Assembly: GCA_049652745.1 (NCBI GenBank)
Contig: JBASEY010000021.1
Coordinates: forward strand, 1 to 64,000
DNA length: 64,000 nucleotides
From: JBASEY01 sp049652745
GTDB taxonomy: Bacteria; CSSED10-310
Reading direction: 5' to 3'
Made by a program: the position numbers and the translations under genes. The notes under the pieces were generated by a model. It was not told the origin of the DNA. It ran no database searches and saw nothing but the letters and a program-made list of their open reading frames with translations. Positions 41,529-51,124 of this stretch are shown piece by piece (the first letter of the stretch is position 1; the number at the start of each line of letters is the position of its first letter).

Positions 41529-42221
41529 GTGCGGATAATTATCCTAACCCTGACAGGTTTGATCGTATTGACACTGATTGTCGGTTATCTGGCAATGGTG
41601 GATATCTTTGATCCAATTGGTTTTAAAGGTATTTTTGCCGTTATGATGGGGCTGTTGTTTTTTTCCGCCGGCCTGTTATGGGTTCTGTATATCGAGCATG
41701 AGAAGCTTCTTCGGAGCGTTCTGATCAGCAGTCAAGAACATGCATTGACCGGATTGCGGACGAGGACGGAATTTTTAAAGACAATGATTGATCGCGTGAA
41801 CAGCGCTCGGGTTGGACGGCAGACGTATGGTTTGATTCTGCTGGGTGTGGATGGTTTTCGTGACATCAACAACCGAATGGAGCATTCAGGTGGAGATACG
41901 GTGTTAAAACATGTCGGAGAGAGGATTCGGTCGGTGGTGCGCACCGGGGACTTGGCTGGCCATTATTATGGTGATGTGTTCATCATAGGTGTAGCTGATG
42001 TGAATGCTGATGCCATTGACAAAATTGCCTGGAAAATTCATCAAGCTGTCACTGACGAGCCCTATAAAGTAAAAGGAATGCCGCTGTCGTTGAAAGCGTC
42101 ATTGTCGATTGTTCTGGCGCCGCCAGAAGATTATGACCCCGAGGCTCTTTTGTATAAATTGGCACAGCGTTTAAGAAAAGCGAAATCGATGGGCGGCAAC
42201 CAAATAATCAGTACCGGCTGA
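41529..42221 (+). CDS. Membrane protein with a degenerate GGDEF domain
   Basis: A 230-residue protein with two N-terminal membrane helices (about 3-23 and 33-55) and a cytoplasmic GGDEF fold (about 70-228). The fold starts with ALTGLRTRTEF and has the LLGVDGFRDINN and GGDTVLKHVGERI blocks. The signature GGDEF/GGEEF is replaced by HYYGDVF and the usual metal Asp region is altered, so diguanylate cyclase activity is unlikely. It may bind nucleotide or a partner instead. The start is GTG with GGGAGTGGG upstream. It is convergent with tyrS. Confidence 0.82.
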   Translation: MRIIILTLTGLIVLTLIVGYLAMVDIFDPIGFKGIFAVMMGLLFFSAGLLWVLYIEHEKLLRSVLISSQEHALTGLRTRTEFLKTMIDRVNSARVGRQTYGLILLGVDGFRDINNRMEHSGGDTVLKHVGERIRSVVRTGDLAGHYYGDVFIIGVADVNADAIDKIAWKIHQAVTDEPYKVKGMPLSLKASLSIVLAPPEDYDPEALLYKLAQRLRKAKSMGGNQIISTG

Positions 42222-42253
42222 CGGTAAAATCCGACGGAATCATATGGTTGATT

Positions 42254-43534
42254 TTATTCAAAGCGTATCAAAAAATGCCGTTTTTTTCCGCTTCGCAGCA
42301 GCATACAGGTTTTAGACGCCAGATCGTCTGTATTGAGCTGCTTATTCACATCGTCAATTCTAACATTGTTACAGTATGCGCCGCCTGATGTAATCAAGCG
42401 CCGAGCCTCACCTTTGGAAACGCACGCACCGCTTTCGACCAGTAAATCAACGGCGGAAATACCATCCATGAGTTTATGTTTTGGAAGCACAATGGATGGA
42501 ATATCGGCAAATATCTTCTTCAGACTTGCATCGTCATATCCTGAAACCGGGGCACAACCAAACAAAATGTTTGTAGCATTTTCCGCGGCTTTGAGGCCTT
42601 CCTCTCCGTGCACAAGCCGGGTAACCATCGTTGCAAGCGTCTGTTGGCAGACTCGGGCTTCAGGATTTGCCGCCAATTCCTGCTCGAGTTCTTCGATTTT
42701 CGAATTGTCTAAAAAGGTAAATAATTTCAAAAATCGAATGACATCTCTGTCATCGGTTTGCATGAAATATTGGAAAAATTCGTATGGTTGTGTGAGGGAG
42801 TCGTCGAGCCAGATGGCATTCCCTTCCGATTTGCCGAATTTTTTTCCTGACGCCGTCATTAACAGTGGGAAGGTAACGCCATAGAGCTGCGGCCCGCCCA
42901 ATCTACGGGTTAGATCGATTCCAGCGGTGATGTTGCCCCATTGATCGGAACCGCCGATTTGTAATTTGCAGCTATATTCTTTCCATAAATGATAAAAGTC
43001 ATATGCCTGAAGAATCTGATAGGAAAATTCCGTGTAACTGATACCTTGGTCGCGACCTGTCAGTCGCTGTTTCACCGAGTCTTTTGCCATCATAGCATTG
43101 ATGGAAAAATGTTTACCGATGGTTCGAAGAAAGTCGAGATAATTGAATTTTCCCAGCCAATCGTAATTATTGACCATAACGGCGCTGTTTTTTCCCGTTT
43201 CGAAATCCAAAAACCTGGCCAGTTGTTTTCGAAGAGCGTTTTCGTTTTCGCGTAAAGCTTCCAAGCTCAACAACTGACGTTCTTGGTCTTTCCCACTGGG
43301 ATCCCCGACCATACCTGTCGCTCCGCCAACCACAGCTATCGGCCGATGTCCGGCCTGCTGAAATCTCATCAAACCGATAACCGGTATCAAATGACCCAAG
43401 TGAAGGCTGATAGCGGACGGGTCGAAACCGGCATATACCGTTATCATTTCCTGGTTAAGCGCATCCCCAAGAGCGGGATCGCTCACCTGATAGATAAAAC
43501 CTCGTTCCATCAAATTTTTTAATAGATCGACCAC
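42254..43534 (-). CDS. tyrS: Tyrosyl-tRNA synthetase
   Basis: A 426-residue class I synthetase. The HIGH motif is HLGH in ISLHLGHLIP, and the KMSKS motif is KFGKS in ASGKKFGKSEGNA. The tyrosine pocket shows YTEFSYQILQAYDF and GGSDQWGNI. A C-terminal S4-like RNA-binding domain (about 360-420) completes the bacterial TyrS type. The length is normal. It charges tRNA-Tyr. A possible small cysteine-rich gene lies 45 bases upstream. Confidence 0.96.
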   Translation of the reverse strand: MVDLLKNLMERGFIYQVSDPALGDALNQEMITVYAGFDPSAISLHLGHLIPVIGLMRFQQAGHRPIAVVGGATGMVGDPSGKDQERQLLSLEALRENENALRKQLARFLDFETGKNSAVMVNNYDWLGKFNYLDFLRTIGKHFSINAMMAKDSVKQRLTGRDQGISYTEFSYQILQAYDFYHLWKEYSCKLQIGGSDQWGNITAGIDLTRRLGGPQLYGVTFPLLMTASGKKFGKSEGNAIWLDDSLTQPYEFFQYFMQTDDRDVIRFLKLFTFLDNSKIEELEQELAANPEARVCQQTLATMVTRLVHGEEGLKAAENATNILFGCAPVSGYDDASLKKIFADIPSIVLPKHKLMDGISAVDLLVESGACVSKGEARRLITSGGAYCNNVRIDDVNKQLNTDDLASKTCMLLRSGKKRHFLIRFE

Positions 43535-43579
43535 ATCAACCTCCCATAACCATTTTTTCAGCCGACCATGACTGAGCTG

Positions 43580-43768
43580 TTATTTTACGTATCGAAACAC
43601 AGGTGTCAACAAACACCATTTGCTCTGAAGACAGGTTTCACACTCGCCATCGCAGAAAACATCCGTGACGACACAGTTGTCGACAATCCCAATTGGTTTT
43701 TCAACCGAGCAAACTTTAACATTATCCTGCCTGTCGGCCGATGGTCGTTGTTCTTCTAATTTTGTCAT
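43580..43768 (-). CDS. Small cysteine-rich protein upstream of tyrS
   Basis: A 62-codon frame that ends 45 bases before tyrS on the same strand. It has six cysteines arranged as CSVEKPIGIVDNC...CDGECETC...WC, which could bind a metal. The start ATG follows GCAGG directly, and AAAGGAAAGG lies further up. I do not recognise a family. The spacing of the cysteines and the frame's position argue for a real gene, but the case rests only on that. Confidence 0.45.
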   Translation of the reverse strand: MTKLEEQRPSADRQDNVKVCSVEKPIGIVDNCVVTDVFCDGECETCLQSKWCLLTPVFRYVK

Positions 43769-44209
43769 CCTGCAACCGCCTTTCCTTTGAAATTAAAAGC
43801 CATTTACACGAATGAAAAAGCAACAGGCATGCCAGTTGAAAGCGAGGATAAAACCGTCTATTTTAACCTTGCTGTATAATGATTGTACTCTTGTTGGAAT
43901 CTCGACTTTTATCGACGAAGAGAACATTTGAAATTCAATATCTGATGCGTGTGTAAAAAGTAATTTTTAGGGAAATCAATGTTGTGTTTTCAATGGTTTG
44001 CGAGGGCGATTTGGGCTCAAAATGGGGTTTTTGCACTCATATCACCTCTGTCGCGCCTTGAATTTTGTCGAGTCCCAATGAAAAACTTCTATTCGAGGAT
44101 TGTCAAAAAATGATGGCAATGGGGACTAGGTGAGTCAGTTGCAGTGTCCAGGCGATGGACACCGCTGTCCGGATGGCGGACGGAAGGTCGTTGTAAAAAC
44201 CTGATGAAT
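43769..44209. other. Intergenic region holding a MITE-like copy
   Basis: About 440 bases between the cysteine-rich frame and the FHA gene. The only recognisable content is the repeat at 43944-44043. A GATGG-ACACCGCTGTCC-GGATGG string near 44155-44175 may form a small hairpin. Confidence 0.45.
43944..44043. repeat. MITE-like intergenic element, copy 2
   Basis: Same orientation as the copy at 39306-39405 and similar over its full length (GATGCGTGTGTAAAAAG at the left, GGGGTTTTTGCACTCATATC at the right). The terminal inverted repeats are less exact here. Confidence 0.65.
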
Positions 44210-45016
44210 TTATCTGTAAACAAACAGCCAGAGTACCAGCAGAATCATAATAGCCAGGACAAAGACCGCCACCCGGAAAAAAATTGTTACAGAGTTTGTG
44301 TCGCTGAGACGCACAGGTATAGTAGGGATCGAATCACCGGGCTGCCTTGAATGTCCTGAAATTTTAATTTTAAGTTTGCCCAGTTTCAATATGTCGCCTG
44401 GAGCCAATTGCGCTTTTTGGATCTTTTTGCCATTGATACGAGTTCCGTTTGTCGACTGGAGGTCTTCGATGATCAGCCGGTTGGATTCGACAAAAATTCG
44501 TGCATGGTTTCTGGAAATATATCTATGGTGAAGTTCTATTCGACGAGCATTGGTCGATGTTTGTTCAAAATGATCCAGACGGCCAACAATATATTCACCG
44601 ACCGATAAAGATATTTTCCGGCCTTTTTGGGGTCCGTTCAGAAGAGTAAAATAAAATGGATAGAGAGATTCCGATAGCTCATTTATTTCTGTAACAGCGG
44701 TGATTTTTTCAGAATCATCTCCCAAATAAGTCAAAATCCCGACTCCTAAGCTTATTTGATCCCCGGGATTCAGTTTTTTTATAACAAAGGGATAACCTCG
44801 GAAAAACAGATCGGCATCAGGATGTTGCCGGCTGATAACCCAGGCGCCGTTGTCGAATTTTATTTTCGCATGACCTATTTCCAACCCGGGGTAGCAGATA
44901 TCGGCATCGACCTGAGACCCAACAGTCATCGATGTCTTGCTTAGTTGGTATTTCTGATTGAACCCTTCAAAGCTTCTGAAGACAACCCAATATTTTTTTG
45001 GTTCACCGGTTTTCAT
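44210..45016 (-). CDS. Double-FHA-domain protein with a C-terminal membrane anchor
   Basis: A 268-residue protein. The first FHA-like region (about 10-95, SMTVGSQVDADICYPGLEIGHA) is degenerate. The second (about 130-215) is canonical, with YIVGR, RRIELHHRYISRNHARIFV and DLQSTNGTRINGKKI. A single hydrophobic helix at the very C-terminus (FFRVAVFVLAIMILLVLWLFV) anchors it as a tail-anchored protein facing the cytoplasm. FHA domains read phosphothreonine. The start at 45016 overlaps the end of the upstream gene by 14 bases. Confidence 0.85.
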   Translation of the reverse strand: MKTGEPKKYWVVFRSFEGFNQKYQLSKTSMTVGSQVDADICYPGLEIGHAKIKFDNGAWVISRQHPDADLFFRGYPFVIKKLNPGDQISLGVGILTYLGDDSEKITAVTEINELSESLYPFYFTLLNGPQKGRKISLSVGEYIVGRLDHFEQTSTNARRIELHHRYISRNHARIFVESNRLIIEDLQSTNGTRINGKKIQKAQLAPGDILKLGKLKIKISGHSRQPGDSIPTIPVRLSDTNSVTIFFRVAVFVLAIMILLVLWLFVYR

Positions 45017-45389
45017 TATTATCGTCCTGCAAAACAAAAAATTCCAACAAGGCATTTCGATAGAGTTTTGTTGTAATTATTTCATGGGCGCTGCACAACT
45101 TTTTGTTCTTATCTTTCTGACGGGAATCGGAAGTAGGCCGGTCGCTGGTGGAGCATGTCACAATTATCTGATCGTTCAAGGCTAAGTAATGTGTCGATTG
45201 TAATCCATTTGACCGCAAATGACGACGACAGCATTTCCGCACAGTGATACCGTGATCGGTGCACGACGACGCCAAAGCGTCCAGAACCATCCAACCGGGA
45301 ATCACCATACCCGTTCGGTCTTCCAAGCCATCGATCAGGTTCATCAGCGACTGGATATTTTTTCTGTCAGCTCGTCTTTTTTTCTTCAT
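45003..45389 (-). CDS. Hypothetical protein upstream of the FHA gene
   Basis: A 128-residue basic protein (MKKKRRADRKNIQSLMNL start) with GWMVLDALASSCTDHGITVRKCC in the middle and a KNKKLCSAHEIITTKLYRNALLEFF helix near the end. It has no signal or membrane helix. AGGGA lies about 9 bases before the ATG. It overlaps the FHA gene by 14 bases, suggesting co-translation. The family is not recognised. Confidence 0.6.
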   Translation of the reverse strand: MKKKRRADRKNIQSLMNLIDGLEDRTGMVIPGWMVLDALASSCTDHGITVRKCCRRHLRSNGLQSTHYLALNDQIIVTCSTSDRPTSDSRQKDKNKKLCSAHEIITTKLYRNALLEFFVLQDDNNENR

Positions 45390-45466
45390 TATAACGTCCC
45401 TGTTTTTTCTATCAGTCTATCATCAGTGTTTGTAAAAATCAAAAATCGTGCCAGATTTTCCGCCGA

Positions 45467-46048
45467 TCACAAATTCAGCTTGGGTTGTGTCCACACGTTC
45501 GGAAAAAGAGATTCACCGCTGATAAAAGCTTGTAATTGTTCCGAATAGCGTGGAGGGAAAATTGGAGTCACACGACCGGTTTCCAGTAAAAGTCGGCATC
45601 CAGCGTTGTGACGATTCGATACAGCCCATTGAAAAGCGGCACAAGTCTTGTGACTCAACTGGATAGATGATGTTGAAATCAGCGGGTGATCACAAGAGAT
45701 TTCCATGATCAAGCTCAAACCAGCGTTGCGAATCACTGTCTTCAGAGCTGAATCCGTATTGGTTTCAGGGGATGAGAAATCAATCAATTTTCCACCGGTT
45801 TGCTTGGTATCAGAGACAATTTTTCTCTGTGATGAAGTCGGGTTGTCAGCCCAGTTTGAAGGAATTACAAGATCGATCGAACGTCCCAAGCGTTTCCATT
45901 CCTTAAAAGCGATCATTTCCAATGCCGTGGCACAGCGTGTGACCAGGCGGAAAGAATCAAACATTTCTTTTCTACAGACAGCTCGTGTAAACAATCGCGC
46001 TTCCAGTGTTGCAGACCGATTTCCAATAATACAAATTGTCTTGTGCAC
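45467..46048 (-). CDS. Hypothetical protein, possibly DprA-like Rossmann fold
   Basis: A protein of about 193 residues. HKTICIIGNRSATLEARLF at the N-terminus and AFKEWKRLGRSIDLVIPSNW later recall the nucleotide-binding Rossmann core of DprA/Smf or related LOG-like proteins, but the similarity is weak. The GTG start at 46048 is supported by AAAGGAG 5 bases upstream; a TTG nine codons earlier is possible. It is divergent from the beta-propeller gene at 46141, leaving about 90 bases for both promoters. Confidence 0.6.
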   Translation of the reverse strand: MHKTICIIGNRSATLEARLFTRAVCRKEMFDSFRLVTRCATALEMIAFKEWKRLGRSIDLVIPSNWADNPTSSQRKIVSDTKQTGGKLIDFSSPETNTDSALKTVIRNAGLSLIMEISCDHPLISTSSIQLSHKTCAAFQWAVSNRHNAGCRLLLETGRVTPIFPPRYSEQLQAFISGESLFPNVWTQPKLNL

Positions 46049-46140
46049 CTTGGCTCCTTTAACAGAGTTTGACAATCGTTATCGATAAAATATAGCAAAA
46101 CTCCTTTGACATATTCCACATCTATTGGCAAAGTCAGGGC

Positions 46141-47991
46141 ATGAAGTTTTCACGCTTGCCGATAATAATTATGGTTGTTGCCGGGTTGATTCTGATCACT
46201 GTCGCATTACAGGTTGAAAAGCCGTCTGTTCAATTACAGGAAATGCGACCTGAAAGGCTGGGAACTCATTTTAGAGCCATAAGATTTTCTCCGGACAAAA
46301 GAACAGTCTGGGCGGTTGGGTTTGAAGGCATGATCGTGCGCAGTGATGACGTCGGCAACACGTGGACACGGCAGAAAAGCGGCGTCAATGCCCGCTTGTA
46401 CGGGCTTTGTGTTTTGGACCGCAACATCCTGTACTGCTGTGGATCGGAAGGAACTCTACTGTCCACTACGAATGGTGGAAATCGATGGTATAAGATCCCT
46501 GTTCCAACACGGTTACGGTTGGTTGACGTGTTTTTCATCGATCCATTAACGGGATGGGTTGCAGGCGATGACGGTCTTGTCATGCACACCAAAGACGGCG
46601 GTAAAAATTGGACTTTGTTGAATACCGGAGTCAACGCCGGATTTCGAAGAATATGGTTTAAAAACAAAAACGAAGGTTTTGCCGCCGGTTATGAAGGAAA
46701 GGTTTTATCAACAGACAATGGCGGCGACACGTGGACCATATTGGAGACTCCAGGCGATATCAGTTGTTATGGGGCATATTTTGATCCGGGTGGAAACACA
46801 TGTTTTTTGGTGGGTTCGTGTGGAATGATATTGTCTTCGACAGATGCTGGCGAGTCATGGCGACTTTTTCCGGCCGTAACTACTAGTTTTCTTCGTGATA
46901 TAGACTTTGATTCCGAGGGGAATGGATGTGCTATTGGATATGGAGTTGCGTTGACGTTGTCACCAGGCGCGGATCGATGGAGACGGGAAGCGGCTTTGCC
47001 GGGATTGTATTTGCAGAGCGTAGCGTTTGGTGCCAATGGAGTCGTGCTGGCAGCCGGCCACTGGGGGACGTTGATGCGCTCCGTTGACCATGGAAGCACA
47101 TGGAACATGATGGAGCCGTATTTTGCTCCAGATCTGCTTGATACCGCAGTGGATCAAAAGTCAAAAACAGCGATGGCTGTCGGTGCGGATGGATGGGCAA
47201 TGATTCATCGGCATGGGGATGATGATTGGACAATATCCTATTCGGGTTCGAAGGAAACATTGAAAGCCGTTGCTGCCGACCAATACGGGCGGTTTTGGGC
47301 TTTGAACGGCAGCCCGAAAACTCTTTTTCGCTATACAAGCCAAGATGGATGGGCAACCGTTAATTTGCCGATTGAAAATGACCACCAATTGAACGCAATC
47401 ACGTTTGCAGGGGATTCCCTGGGGTTCATCGCAGGGGACCAAGGGACGTTGTTATATAGCAAGGATGCCGGTGAAACCTGGAAGTTATATGGTTTGTCGA
47501 CTCAGAAAAACATACATGGAATTTACTTTATCGACGAAAAGAACGGGTTTATGGTGGGCGACGACGGCTTGATCATGGAAAGCGGTAACGGGGGTTCAAC
47601 TTGGTTGGGTCAGTTTACCGGTGTGACATATGACTTTCGGAGCGGTATTTTTAGTGAAAATGGATATGCTCTGGCACTGTCCAACGCAGGACTATTGGAA
47701 TCTTGGTCAAATGGCCGCAATTCTTCCTGGCATAATAAGACGTTTGATTGTTCCGTGACGGCGATAGCGCAGAATGGACGCTATCTGGGGCTGGGCAACG
47801 GCGATATTTTAGATGCAAAAACAAGGTTTTCAAGGTGTGTTTCAATAGACCCCATCCAGGCATTCGCGTCGGAAAAAAACGGCAAGTATATTTGGGGAGC
47901 GGGCCGATATGGTCGAATCTGTCGATTGACGATGTCCGAATCCGATATTGGTCTACTGTCAAAAGATGAACAAAGCGATAACAGCCGATAG
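46141..47991 (+). CDS. Exported Ycf48-like beta-propeller protein
   Basis: A 616-residue protein with an N-terminal membrane segment (LPIIIMVVAGLILITVAL), likely an uncleaved anchor. At least nine Ycf48/BNR-type blades follow, each with a GxTW-like element (NTWTRQKSG, KNWTLLNTG, GDTWTILETP, STWNMMEPY, ETWKLYGLS, STWLGQFTG) and a G-DG-I-SxDGG turn. In photosynthetic organisms Ycf48 helps assemble photosystem II, but many non-photosynthetic bacteria have such propellers with unknown tasks. It starts a plus-strand run with two GT-C-like membrane proteins and an LVIVD propeller. The stop overlaps the next gene by 26 bases. Confidence 0.85.
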   Translation: MKFSRLPIIIMVVAGLILITVALQVEKPSVQLQEMRPERLGTHFRAIRFSPDKRTVWAVGFEGMIVRSDDVGNTWTRQKSGVNARLYGLCVLDRNILYCCGSEGTLLSTTNGGNRWYKIPVPTRLRLVDVFFIDPLTGWVAGDDGLVMHTKDGGKNWTLLNTGVNAGFRRIWFKNKNEGFAAGYEGKVLSTDNGGDTWTILETPGDISCYGAYFDPGGNTCFLVGSCGMILSSTDAGESWRLFPAVTTSFLRDIDFDSEGNGCAIGYGVALTLSPGADRWRREAALPGLYLQSVAFGANGVVLAAGHWGTLMRSVDHGSTWNMMEPYFAPDLLDTAVDQKSKTAMAVGADGWAMIHRHGDDDWTISYSGSKETLKAVAADQYGRFWALNGSPKTLFRYTSQDGWATVNLPIENDHQLNAITFAGDSLGFIAGDQGTLLYSKDAGETWKLYGLSTQKNIHGIYFIDEKNGFMVGDDGLIMESGNGGSTWLGQFTGVTYDFRSGIFSENGYALALSNAGLLESWSNGRNSSWHNKTFDCSVTAIAQNGRYLGLGNGDILDAKTRFSRCVSIDPIQAFASEKNGKYIWGAGRYGRICRLTMSESDIGLLSKDEQSDNSR

Positions 47992-49486
47992 GTTTCGCCG
48001 TCCCGTCAAGAGTTGTATAGCTCTGTTGGTTCTTTTTATAGGTTTGGGCGCATATTATATTTTGTATGGAAGAGTATTCCTGGATGCCGGTTTTTATTTG
48101 AATGCCGCCCGCGAAATTTGTGCCGGCCATATGCCTTACCGTGATTTTTTCTATGTTCAAGGTCCGGTGTATCCATATATATATGGACCTATCTTGAACG
48201 TGTTCGGTTTTTCCGTGCTGAATGCGCGTATCCTTTCGCTTATCTTTGGATTATCAGCTTTAGTCCTGGCCGGAATGACCGCTTTTCGCTCCGGCGGTCG
48301 AATGGGCGCTCTAATCGCTCTGGCAGCCCTGGCCACGGTTCCATCCCATGCCTATTACTTTTCATCCGTTAAACTGTATTCGCTGTCCGCCTTCTTTTTG
48401 ACGGCGGCGTTTTATATATTGAGTTCCCGTAAATCTCTTGTTCTGCGCCATACTTTCGGGCTGATATTGGCGCTTCTGGCAGCCGCTGTACGTTTGACGC
48501 TGGCGCCGGCCGTTCTTGTCGTCGTCGTCTATATTGTTTATGAAAGCTTTGTTCTTCGACGGATTTTTCCATGGGCGGCGATCCTGACAACGTCGATCAT
48601 TGCCCTCGGTCTGGCTTTACCTTTTTTAATTGCCGATGCCGAAGCGGTAATATATTACTTGATCGGTATTCATACCAGTGCTGAAGAAGGTGTTTACTTC
48701 TTTTCTTTCGCCAAACAGCTCAAAGTTTTGATAAAAATCGCTCTTTTATATCCCATTGTCACTCTTGGAATACTGTTCATAATTATTAAATTGTTTGATC
48801 GAAACCACAGAAAAAGTTTGAAACGCTTGGATTTAGCTATGATTTTTTCCGTTTTGGCGGTAACGACGGCGCATTTGACAGCCAACTGGTTTTCCGTCGG
48901 GTATCAGTCCGTGGTCATGCCGTTGACGGCGGCGTTGGTGGGAGGTTTGTCAGGTCGCTGGATTACGGAAAAACGATTTATGAAATCAGGTGTTGTCATT
49001 GGTATTGGTCTGATAGCAGTCAGTTGTTTTTATTCTTGGCGCGAACCTGTATGGAGCGGTGAATCCGTGCCTGCCTGGTTGGATAACGTGGCGAGAGAAA
49101 TTGAAAGCAGAACAGAGCCGGGTTCGTCGGTTGCTGCTTGCAGTTCGGTATTCGCTCTACAGGCAAACCGGCCGATAACCGCCGGGTTCGGCGGCGCGCC
49201 TTTCACGTATGCCCCCCACTGGAGCGATGATCAGTGCCGTCGCTTCGGTTGCTTGAACAATCGATTGCTGATCGATTGTATGAACAAAAAAGAAGCTGGG
49301 CTGCTTTTATTCGAGTCCGACAGCTTCACGGTCGGCTTTCCAGGGTTTTATCCTGTCGATCAACAATTACAGAACGATATTTTCAAGGCCATCGACGAAA
49401 ATTACCAGAAGACTCTTGTTCTGCCGTCTTTAGGTGATGGCTCGCCGAAGCTGGTTTTATATGTTCCCAGAAAGGATGAAAATTGA
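47966..49486 (+). CDS. GT-C-type polytopic glycosyltransferase-like protein
   Basis: A 506-residue integral membrane protein with at least ten hydrophobic segments. The first extracytoplasmic loop has an acidic residue at LDAGFYLNAAREICAGHMPYRD, followed by FFYVQGPVYPYIYG, the pattern seen in dolichyl-phosphate-mannose-type and ArnT-like GT-C enzymes. It would transfer sugar from a polyprenyl-phosphate donor on the outer face of the inner membrane. The soluble C-terminal part (about 370-506) is extracytoplasmic. Acceptor and donor are unknown. It is a paralogue of the next gene. Confidence 0.8.
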   Translation: MNKAITADRFRRPVKSCIALLVLFIGLGAYYILYGRVFLDAGFYLNAAREICAGHMPYRDFFYVQGPVYPYIYGPILNVFGFSVLNARILSLIFGLSALVLAGMTAFRSGGRMGALIALAALATVPSHAYYFSSVKLYSLSAFFLTAAFYILSSRKSLVLRHTFGLILALLAAAVRLTLAPAVLVVVVYIVYESFVLRRIFPWAAILTTSIIALGLALPFLIADAEAVIYYLIGIHTSAEEGVYFFSFAKQLKVLIKIALLYPIVTLGILFIIIKLFDRNHRKSLKRLDLAMIFSVLAVTTAHLTANWFSVGYQSVVMPLTAALVGGLSGRWITEKRFMKSGVVIGIGLIAVSCFYSWREPVWSGESVPAWLDNVAREIESRTEPGSSVAACSSVFALQANRPITAGFGGAPFTYAPHWSDDQCRRFGCLNNRLLIDCMNKKEAGLLLFESDSFTVGFPGFYPVDQQLQNDIFKAIDENYQKTLVLPSLGDGSPKLVLYVPRKDEN

Positions 49487-51090
49487 AGGAACAGAAAAAA
49501 ACCGGTTGGCTCTTGATTGCTTGCGGCGCTCTGTACGGCGTGATGTCTTTGGTCATTGTTTTTTATGGCCGTCTTCATGTCGATGAAGGGTATTACCATC
49601 TAATCGCCAGCTTGACGGCTCGAGGAAAACTTCCCTACCGCGATTATTTTTATGTCCAAACACCACTTTACCCTTTCATCTACGGCATTTTTTTCCAAAT
49701 ATTCGGCTCAGCATTCGTTACGGCACGGATCTGTTCAACTCTATTTGGATTCATGACTTTTCTTGTTGCCGTTGGAACAGCTAGAAAACTCAAAGGACCT
49801 GCTGCTGCTTGCATAACGGCGTCCCTGATACTGGTTCAACCCTATACGATTTATTATCTGACAATTGTCAAACTCTACGCTGTAACCGGGCTGATGCTGG
49901 TCATATTGGTAGCGGTATTGACATCTAAACTGACGGATATATGGCGATATACACTCGCAGCTATTATCGCTGCGGCGGCGATAAGCATTCGTGTCACGGT
50001 TGCGCCGACGCTGCCGTTGATCGTTCTTATAGCAGCATTCAGAACGAAAGGTGTTCAGCGCTTGAAAACCGTCGGGATGGCTTTTATCGCAGGTTTCGTC
50101 GTGCTCGCCGCTACGCTGTTGCCGTTCTGGATGATCAGCTCGGAAACCTTTGGATATAGCATATTTGGCTATCACTTTGACAAAGAAGGTTTTTCACTGC
50201 TCCGACAGATTTTTCACCGCGTGGATGTCCTGTTTAAGCTGAGCGCTTTATACGCTGTTCTGGGTGTGACCATATTGACGTCTGTTTTCGTGCGTTTAAG
50301 AGCACGATTGCGCGGCGTCGGTGCAGATGCACCAGTCATTGAAAAATGGTCTTCTGGAGTTGCTGATGCGGCTTTGGTCATCGGCGGAGTGATCCTGTTT
50401 CATTTTTCCTCACAGGCGCCGTATGTACATCGTTACCTGGCAATGACCATACCTGCTCTGGCTACGCTCGCAGGGCCTGAAGTCATTCGATTGACACATA
50501 TACTGAAACCCAAACAAATCAGTAATCCCGGTCTTGTGTGGACGGTAATCATTGGAATCATGTTGGTTGCCATGGGTAAGCCGGAAACGGTTTTCCAGAA
50601 AATTGGTCCGGTAGCACAACTGCGCACAATTGCCAGTGAAATCGAAATGCTGACCGGTCGGGATGATGAAATTCTGACCTTCAACAATTCATTGGTGGTC
50701 GAAGCGGATCGGCGGGTGATGCCGGGCGATGAAATGAACGTATTGACATACCACCCCGATTGGACACGCAAAAAATGTGAACAGTTCAAGGTCTTAAACG
50801 TCGACATGCTGAAAGAAGCCTTGCAAGGCGGTAGATTGCGCGCTGTGTTGATCACTAAATATTCATTCATAGGGAATTTTCCGACCTTTTACAATCCCGG
50901 TGAAATCGGAGCTCGACCTGAAATCATGTACGCTTTGGAAAAACATTATTTTCGAGTACGTCTGTTTCCTGGATTCGGTTATCTGGGGGAAGATGCCGAG
51001 TTGTATCTGCCTTTAAATAAAAAAACTGATAGGGAAAATGATGAGTTTGCATCCGTCGCCCCAGTTCTTATATATCAGGATAATGAATGA
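49483..51090 (+). CDS. GT-C-type polytopic glycosyltransferase-like protein (paralogue)
   Basis: A 535-residue membrane protein related to the one encoded just upstream. HVDEGYYHLIASLTARGKL followed by PYRDYFYVQTPLYPFIYG aligns with the same region there, and the C-terminal domains share WTRKKCEQF versus WSDDQCRRF. The start is TTG, overlapping the previous stop (TTGA). The two genes probably arose by tandem duplication and may act on successive sugars or as a pair. The C-terminus adds a short polar tail. Confidence 0.8.
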   Translation: MKEQKKTGWLLIACGALYGVMSLVIVFYGRLHVDEGYYHLIASLTARGKLPYRDYFYVQTPLYPFIYGIFFQIFGSAFVTARICSTLFGFMTFLVAVGTARKLKGPAAACITASLILVQPYTIYYLTIVKLYAVTGLMLVILVAVLTSKLTDIWRYTLAAIIAAAAISIRVTVAPTLPLIVLIAAFRTKGVQRLKTVGMAFIAGFVVLAATLLPFWMISSETFGYSIFGYHFDKEGFSLLRQIFHRVDVLFKLSALYAVLGVTILTSVFVRLRARLRGVGADAPVIEKWSSGVADAALVIGGVILFHFSSQAPYVHRYLAMTIPALATLAGPEVIRLTHILKPKQISNPGLVWTVIIGIMLVAMGKPETVFQKIGPVAQLRTIASEIEMLTGRDDEILTFNNSLVVEADRRVMPGDEMNVLTYHPDWTRKKCEQFKVLNVDMLKEALQGGRLRAVLITKYSFIGNFPTFYNPGEIGARPEIMYALEKHYFRVRLFPGFGYLGEDAELYLPLNKKTDRENDEFASVAPVLIYQDNE

Positions 51091-51124
51091 CTGTTCTGGA
51101 ATATAGGCGACACGAGGAAAAATC

